The notes beneath the pieces were generated by a model. It saw nothing but the letters and a program-made list of their open reading frames with translations, was not told the origin of the DNA and made no database searches. Positions 59,445 through 64,000 of a stretch of 64,000 nt of DNA are shown here, piece after piece (positions within the stretch are counted from its first letter, which is position 1; the number at the start of each line of letters is the position of its first letter). The position numbers were made by a program, and so were the translations under genes. This DNA comes from Streptomyces sp. SA15 (GTDB lineage Bacteria > Actinomycetota > Actinomycetes > Streptomycetales > Streptomycetaceae): positions 37,484-101,483 of the forward strand of contig NZ_NTGE01000102.1 of the NCBI RefSeq assembly GCF_002291145.1, written 5' to 3'.

Positions 59445-60340
59445 GGGTTCAGCACGGTCACGACGAGCGTGCGCCCGCCCCGGCGGGCGGCGGCGACAAG
59501 GGTGTGGCCGGCCTTGCTGGTGTAGCCGTTCTTGATGCCGATCAGCCCGGGATACGGTTCGACGCCGCCGGCGCCGGTCAGCAGCCGGTTGGTGTTTTGG
59601 ATCATGTACGACCATCGGCCTCCGCCCGGGAACCGGGCCCGGTGCATCCCGCAGTACCGCGCGAAGTCCGCATCGCGCAGCCCTGCCCGGCCGAAGACGG
59701 CGAGGTCGTACGCCGAGGACACCTGGCCCGGCGTGTCGTACCCGTCCGGCGACAGCACACGCGTGTCGAAGGCGCCCAGCGACCGGGCCTTGGCCTGCAT
59801 CCGTGCGGCCGTGGCGCGCCGGCCCCCGTTCAGTTCGGCCAGGACGTGCACGGCGTCGTTGCCGGAGCTGAGGAAGACCCCGTGCCACAGGTCGGCGACC
59901 CGGTAGGTACGCCCCTCGGTGACACCGACCCGGCTGCTCCCGGGGCCGACGCCGGTCAGCTCGTGCCCGCGGACCGTGTGCCGGACGCCGCCGGGGAGAG
60001 CCGGCAGCAGAGCCAGGGCGAACAGGGTCTTGAGAGTGCTGGCGGGCGGCAGCCTGCGGTGCGCGTCGTGCGCGGCGAGCACCTCGCCGGTGCGGGCGTC
60101 GGCCACCAGCCACGACAGCGCGGAGACGTCCGGCACCTTGGGCGCCCCGGGCCGCGGCCGGACCCGCGTGCCGGGACGGAACAGCAGGGAGGGCTGCGGC
60201 GTGGCCGCCCGCGGCCCATCGGGCTTGCCGGGGTCCGCCCCGGTGCGGGCCACCGCGCCGGCGGGGGCGAGCGCCAGCAGGCCCGCCACACAGATCGCGC
60301 AGGTCGACACGGCAGCCCGGGAAGTAAATGCGATCGTCAT
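59168..60340 (-). CDS. D-alanyl-D-alanine carboxypeptidase (PBP5/DacA type)
   Basis: A 390-residue exported penicillin-binding protein. A signal peptide (about 1-32) is followed by the S11 peptidase domain with Ser101-x-x-Lys104 (PASTLKTLFA), the SGN triad at 159-161 (LSSGNDAV) and K270-N-G (IKNGYTSKAGHT). A C-terminal membrane helix with a basic tail (GAGAIAGAAGLAVGAVVLAL) anchors it. It trims peptidoglycan stem peptides. Its last 277 bases overlap the convergent GT87 gene. ATG 60340 gives a normal signal peptide; longer frames do not. Confidence 0.92.
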   Translation of the reverse strand: MTIAFTSRAAVSTCAICVAGLLALAPAGAVARTGADPGKPDGPRAATPQPSLLFRPGTRVRPRPGAPKVPDVSALSWLVADARTGEVLAAHDAHRRLPPASTLKTLFALALLPALPGGVRHTVRGHELTGVGPGSSRVGVTEGRTYRVADLWHGVFLSSGNDAVHVLAELNGGRRATAARMQAKARSLGAFDTRVLSPDGYDTPGQVSSAYDLAVFGRAGLRDADFARYCGMHRARFPGGGRWSYMIQNTNRLLTGAGGVEPYPGLIGIKNGYTSKAGHTLVAAARRGGRTLVVTVLNPQAGGGFAVYEEARALLDWGFDAGGRVEPVGSLDGLRVRPKARPAAAPKAVARTPDEGSGWSGAGAIAGAAGLAVGAVVLALRAKVGRARRR

Positions 60341-60465
60341 ACCGCAAACGTAGGAATGGGCGGACCGAACACCCCGCTGGCCGGGCCGTGCGGTACGTGC
60401 GAGCACCCGGATGCCACACGTCGGACGCGCGATTCGGGCGCGGCCCGGCAGTCCGGCGCGGTCCG

Positions 60466-61608
60466 TCAGCCGGTGGGCAGAGTCGGCTGGATGCGGCGCA
60501 GGAAGGTCGCGTTGTCCGGGGTCTCGCGCATGCGCTGCAGCAGGGTTTCCAGGTTGGTCTGGCCGTCCCGGGTCTGCAGGGCGCGGCGCAGGCCGCGTGT
60601 GCCGTTCAACTCGGTTGCGGGGAGCAGGAGTTCCTCGCGGCGGGTGCCGGACTGGGTGATGTCGACGGCCGGGAAGACGCGGCGGGAGGCGGGCTCGCGG
60701 TTCAGGCGCAGCTCCATGTTGCCGGTGCTCTTCAGTTCCTCGAAGAAGAAGTCGTCGGCGCGGGAGCCGGTCTCCACAAGGGCGGTGGCGAGGATCGTGA
60801 GCGAGCCGCCCTCCTCGGCCAGCCGGGCGGCACCGAAGAACCGCTTGGGTCCGATCAGCGCGGTCGCGTCGACGCCGCCGCTGAGGGTGCGGCCACCGGC
60901 GGCGGCCGCGTTGTTGTGGGCCCGGCACAGCCGGGTGAGGGAGTCGAGGAGGATGACGACGTCCTCGCCGGCCTCGACGAACCGCTTGGCCCGCTCGATG
61001 ACGAGTTCGGCGAGGGCGATGTGCTGCTTCGGGCTCCGGTCGAAGGTCGAGGCGTACACCTCGCCGCGCACGGAGCGCCGCATGTCGGTGACCTCCTCGG
61101 GGCGCTCGTCGAGCAGCACCACCATCAGCCGGGCCTCGGGGTGGTTGCCGGCCACGGCGGCGGCGATCTGCTGGAGGAGGACGGTCTTGCCTGTCTTGGG
61201 CGGGGCCACGATGAGCCCGCGCTGGCCCTTGCCGACGGGCGCGATCAGGTCGATCACGCGCCCGGCCAACCCGGCCGCAGGGTGTTCGAGACGGAGCCGC
61301 TCGCGCGGGTGCAGCGGTGTCAGGTCGTGGAAGTGACGACGGCGACGGCCTTCGTCGGGTGTGCGCCCGTTGACCCGGGCGACTTCGGTCAGGGCGCGCT
61401 GGGTTCCGCGCACTCCGTCCACGAGGTCTCCCTTGCGCAGGCCGTAGCGGCGGATCAGCGCGGGCGGGACCTGGAGGTCGGCGGGCGAGGGCAGGAGGTC
61501 CAGGGGCCGCAGGTGTCCCTTCCCGTGCGTGTCGATGTCGAGGACGCCGGTGGCGACCCGGGCCGGGAGCTGCTGCTGGACAGGGGGGCGTTCGAGTGTG
61601 GTGGTCAT
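60466..61608 (-). CDS. rho: Transcription termination factor Rho, short paralogue
   Basis: A 380-residue Rho. The N-terminal RNA-binding part is reduced (LDIDTHGKGHLRP, YGLRKGDLVDG). The motor domain has Walker A APPKTGKT, LLDERPEEVTDM, LLDSLTRLCRAHN, GGVDATALIGPKRFFGAAR and GNMELRLNR. Housekeeping Rho in Streptomyces is far longer (over 600 residues, with a large N-terminal insertion), so this is probably a second, specialised copy. ATG 61608 has AAAGGA ten bases upstream. The 288 bases before it carry no gene and may be a control leader, as rho genes often regulate themselves. Confidence 0.9.
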   Translation of the reverse strand: MTTTLERPPVQQQLPARVATGVLDIDTHGKGHLRPLDLLPSPADLQVPPALIRRYGLRKGDLVDGVRGTQRALTEVARVNGRTPDEGRRRRHFHDLTPLHPRERLRLEHPAAGLAGRVIDLIAPVGKGQRGLIVAPPKTGKTVLLQQIAAAVAGNHPEARLMVVLLDERPEEVTDMRRSVRGEVYASTFDRSPKQHIALAELVIERAKRFVEAGEDVVILLDSLTRLCRAHNNAAAAGGRTLSGGVDATALIGPKRFFGAARLAEEGGSLTILATALVETGSRADDFFFEELKSTGNMELRLNREPASRRVFPAVDITQSGTRREELLLPATELNGTRGLRRALQTRDGQTNLETLLQRMRETPDNATFLRRIQPTLPTG

Positions 61609-61896
61609 GGTGGTCGGTCCTTTCACGGACGGAAGAGCATGTGACATGCGAAAAGAAGGGAGGAAGCCGTGAGGGGAGGCGGACAGTGCGCCTCGCGACG
61701 GCGGGAACAGCACCTCGGGTACGGCAGAGAACCGGCCTTCTACGAGGTGGTGCGGGGAAGCCGACGTGCCGGCCGGGAAACGGCGGGCGTTTCGGCTGAC
61801 TGAAGGGGAATTCGCACCGGCGCCCGAAACGGGGGCGTACACAAGTGCTGGTCGCAATCTACCACGCGGTGCGCGGTCGCGTCTGTGAGTTGCGAC

Positions 61897-62724
61897 TCAG
61901 CGTTCGGCGAGCAGGCCGTACAGGAGGGGGATGCGCGGCTGGGGCAGCCGCCACCAGCCGGACGGGGTGCGGACCATTCGCGGCCAGCGCTGCCAGGGCA
62001 GTTCGTCGCTCTCACGCAGTCGTCGGACGGTCAGTCCCACCCCGGTCAACGCGTCGATGACCTCTCCTATTCCGTGCATCCACTCATAGCTGTCCGTGGC
62101 GCCCTCGACGGCCGGGCCGTCGGTGTAGGTGTGGGTCGCGTCCCGGTGCACGGGGCCCTCGCCGCCCAGATAGTCGTGGCGGAGCAGCAGTTCGGGTCCC
62201 TCGCCCGGACCGGGCTTCGGGCCCAGCGAGTTGAGCAGTGGATGAAACTCGACGATGTACAACCGGCCGCCCGGACGCAGGAGTTGGGCCACCACACCCG
62301 CCCAGCGCGTCAGGTCGGGCAGGTAGCACAGGGCGCCCTTGCCGGTGTAGACGACGTCGAACCGCCGCCCCTGAAGGGCCTCCACGGCGTCGTACACGTT
62401 CGCCCGAACGTAGTCGACGTCGACGCCGGCCTTGGCGGCGATGCCGGCCGCCGCCGCCACCGACGCCTCGGAGAAGTCCAGGCCGACGGCCCGGGCGCCA
62501 CGCCGCGCGAAGGCGATCGTCTCGGTGCCCAGGTGACATTGCAGGTGAAGCACGTCGCGGCCGGCGAGCTCACCGAGGTCGTCCCACTCGAACGCGGCGA
62601 ACCAGCGCTCGGGGTCGAGGTCCTGGTCGAGACCGTAGAACCGGCTGGCGAGGTGAACGGGGGTACGGGCGTCCCAGTTGGCCTGGTTGGCCCGCATGAG
62701 CCGCGCGTGCTCGTCGGTGGTCAT
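61897..62724 (-). CDS. Class I SAM-dependent methyltransferase
   Basis: A 275-residue methyltransferase. Motif I is VLHLQCHLGTETIAFARRG, followed by VGLDFSEASV, the acidic loop DVDYVRANVYDA and the core strand FDVVYTGKGALCYLPDL. The C-terminal part (YEWMHGIGEVIDALTGVGL, PLLYGLLAER) is typical of a common actinomycete group of unknown substrate. ATG 62724 overlaps the stop of a 23-codon frame (ATGA), which has a much better ribosome site than the methyltransferase itself. It may be reached only by coupled translation. The substrate is unknown. Confidence 0.9.
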   Translation of the reverse strand: MTTDEHARLMRANQANWDARTPVHLASRFYGLDQDLDPERWFAAFEWDDLGELAGRDVLHLQCHLGTETIAFARRGARAVGLDFSEASVAAAAGIAAKAGVDVDYVRANVYDAVEALQGRRFDVVYTGKGALCYLPDLTRWAGVVAQLLRPGGRLYIVEFHPLLNSLGPKPGPGEGPELLLRHDYLGGEGPVHRDATHTYTDGPAVEGATDSYEWMHGIGEVIDALTGVGLTVRRLRESDELPWQRWPRMVRTPSGWWRLPQPRIPLLYGLLAER

Positions 62725-62792
62725 GCCGTCATCCAACCGTGGACGGGCGGGGAGTACCAGCAGGCGGCGTTCAGGGCGCCTGTGGCGGCCAT
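62721..62792 (-). CDS. 23-residue ORF coupled to the methyltransferase
   Basis: ATG 62792 has AAAGGAG eight bases upstream, one of the best ribosome sites in the window. The 23-codon frame ends at a TGA that overlaps the methyltransferase ATG. The peptide has an Ala-rich N-terminus and an aromatic core, CWYSPPVHGW. It shows no signal peptide or helix. It could be a translation-coupling leader, a small functional protein, or a substrate for the methyltransferase. No family is recognised. Confidence 0.6.
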   Translation of the reverse strand: MAATGALNAACWYSPPVHGWMTA

Positions 62793-62883
62793 CGTGATCA
62801 CTCCTTTGATCAACCCTGCCGCGCCGCGGCGGGCGCACCCCGGACGCCCGGCCGGCGGGACTGCGGCTGGGCTGATGATCAGT

Positions 62884-62903
62884 GTTGTGATGAGCGTCAC
62901 AAC
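62884..62903 (+). promoter_or_regulatory. CRP-like palindrome upstream of the GAF regulator gene
   Basis: GTTGTGA-TGAGCG-TCACAAC is a perfect inverted repeat that contains the exact CRP consensus TGTGA-N6-TCACA. It lies about 95 bases before the GAF-protein start and about 90 bases from the start of the divergent 23-codon frame, so either could be the target. A TAGGGT (-10-like) follows at 62908-62913. Confidence 0.65.
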
Positions 62904-62986
62904 AGGTCTAGGGTGAAGTCGCTTGGAGTATTCGCCGGGCGGCGCGTCGAACAGCGGCGGGACCCGGCCGTCTCCGGGTGAGGGAA

Positions 62987-64000
62987 GTGATCCCTTTGTC
63001 CGTCGCCTGGGACGACATCGGCGGTCTCGTCGATGCCCACGAACGTTTTCTGGCGGGTGCGCTCGTCGACTCCGCGGTCCGTGACTCGGTGCTCGACTCC
63101 TGGAAGCGATGCAGGTCCGCGGGGCTTCAGCCGCACCAGCTGCTGGTCCCCTACGCCTCGGACCTGACGCTGGAGGAGCGGTTCCTGCGCGCCGCCGACC
63201 CCGTCCTGAAGGATCTGACCGCGTCGCTCGCCCAGGTCCGCATGACCATCGCGTTGTGCGACGCGCAAGGCCGTATGGTCCAGCGGCTCGGCGGTGACCG
63301 GCAGCTGCGCGACCGTCTCGACGAGGTGAACTTCGCCCCCGGCTTCGACGCCTCCGAACGGGTCGTCGGCACCAACGGCGTCGGCACCGCGCTGGCCGAG
63401 CGCAGCCCTGTCTACGTCGTCGGCCGCGAGCACTTCGCCGACTGCCTCCAGCCCTTCGCCTGCGCGGGCGCACCCGTCCGCGACCCGCTCAGCGGCCGTA
63501 TCGAGGCCATCCTCGACCTGACCTGTCTGCGTGACGACGGAGACCCCACCATGGTGCGGCTGGTCCGCGAGGCCGCCCGCGGCATCGAGGCGCGATTGCT
63601 GGAGCAGGCCACGCAGCGGGAGAAGGCCCTGCTCGCCGCGTACCGACGGGCCGGCCGCGCCGCCGGCGGATGGCCCAAGCAACCGCTGCTCACGGCCGCG
63701 GGCCACGGGAACGGGCACGAGACCTCGGACCTCGGCCGGATCGACCTGGCCGTGCTGCGGGAGAAGGCCGAGGAACTCCTCGCCTCACCGCAGCGCACCC
63801 TCGACGAGGTCGTCCTGTCCGGCGGCCGGATCGCCACCCTGCTGCGCCGCCCGGTCATGGGCGCGTCGGGCGAGACGGGTGTGGTCGTCGAGGCCCGGAT
63901 CCTCGGCGGCCCACGGCTGCGCCAGGCCGGTTCGAGCGCCGTGAGTGGGCTGACCGTGCCGGGGGCGGTGGCCGTGTCGACGGCGGTGGACGTCCCGACC
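62987..64000 (+). CDS. GAF-domain transcriptional regulator (AcoR-like), partial
   Basis: The frame is open from GTG 62987 to the window end (338 codons), so the C-terminus is missing. The N-terminal half follows the AcoR/actinomycete GAF regulator pattern: VRDSVLDSWKRCRSAGL, LCDAQGRMVQRLGGDRQLRD, FDASERVVGTNGVGTALAE and CAGAPVRDPLSGRIEAILDL. These proteins sense small metabolites and often control alcohol, aldehyde or acetoin genes; the expected C-terminus is a sigma-54 activator or Fis-type helix-turn-helix domain. GTG 62978 is an alternative start. A CRP-like site lies upstream. Confidence 0.8.
   Translation, partial: MIPLSVAWDDIGGLVDAHERFLAGALVDSAVRDSVLDSWKRCRSAGLQPHQLLVPYASDLTLEERFLRAADPVLKDLTASLAQVRMTIALCDAQGRMVQRLGGDRQLRDRLDEVNFAPGFDASERVVGTNGVGTALAERSPVYVVGREHFADCLQPFACAGAPVRDPLSGRIEAILDLTCLRDDGDPTMVRLVREAARGIEARLLEQATQREKALLAAYRRAGRAAGGWPKQPLLTAAGHGNGHETSDLGRIDLAVLREKAEELLASPQRTLDEVVLSGGRIATLLRRPVMGASGETGVVVEARILGGPRLRQAGSSAVSGLTVPGAVAVSTAVDVPT

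Noticed and set aside
61851..61896. Terminator after the methyltransferase from GTCGCAA/TTGCGAC arms
   Set aside because: The arms are only 7 bp and separated by 32 bases, so a stable hairpin is doubtful.
1..64000. CRISPR array, integrative element, prophage or biosynthetic gene cluster
   Set aside because: No spaced identical repeats, integrase, transposase, attachment site next to a tRNA, or core biosynthetic enzyme was found; the tandem repeats seen have no spacers.

Overview
The window looks like a stretch of chromosome from a Streptomyces-type actinomycete. The DNA is very GC-rich with GC-biased third codon positions, many genes start with GTG, and several gene starts overlap the preceding stop by four bases (ATGA/GTGA). 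It also carries typical Streptomyces families: SpoIIE-type PP2C phosphatases, MptB/GT87 mannosyltransferases, a second short Rho, and rare TTA (bldA) codons. No phage, plasmid, transposase, rRNA, tRNA or CRISPR signature was seen.

Layout. 1-3.7 kb: an odd short-chain dehydrogenase behind a cluster of palindromes, a broken XRE regulator containing an expanded 18-bp repeat, two aldo/keto reductases, and the cut-off start of a Tat-exported protein. 3.7-7.6 kb: a two-gene operon with a COX/alpha-dioxygenase-like heme protein and a trypsin-lipase fusion. 7.9-17 kb: a sugar-type ABC importer divergent from a SpoIIE phosphatase that is translationally coupled to a paralogue of the importer's binding protein, then an IclR regulator and a membrane PP2C phosphatase. 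17-30.5 kb: secreted galactan and protein degradation (GH53, GH30, a metal hydrolase with an F5/8C domain, a small metallopeptidase) around an oligopeptide importer in which a permease and an ATPase are fused.

30.7-43.1 kb: a LysR gene, an SseB-like protein, and a nine-gene sulfonate-scavenging operon preceded by a leader region with two or three small Cys-containing reading frames, one of them a Tyr-Cys-Pro-Phe-Pro repeat. A divergent LysR gene, a MarR gene and a VOC gene follow. 43.4-48.2 kb: LacI regulator and GH42 beta-galactosidase, a small ArsR-like protein, and a strictosidine-synthase-like lactonase. 48.4-50.5 kb: crcB-DUF190-crcB (fluoride export) and uppP. 50.6-56.5 kb: amino acid amide catabolism (FadR-type regulator, permease, Rhizobium-type asparaginase, aspartate ammonia-lyase, glutaminase), with two copies of an intergenic repeat in opposite orientation. 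56.7-64 kb: mannosyltransferases, a D,D-carboxypeptidase whose gene overlaps the GT87 gene tail to tail, a short Rho paralogue, a methyltransferase coupled to a 23-residue ORF, and the start of a GAF-domain regulator behind a CRP-like site.

How the parts fit. GH53, GH30 and GH42 can act in series on arabinogalactan. The secreted metallopeptidase and the OppB-type permease each carry a TTA codon, which would tie protein digestion and peptide uptake to the bldA developmental switch. The sulfonate operon pairs uptake with flavin-dependent desulfonation and seems to be controlled through its leader. The asparagine/glutamine genes would yield ammonium, fumarate and glutamate. All functional statements rest on reading motifs; no database search was run.
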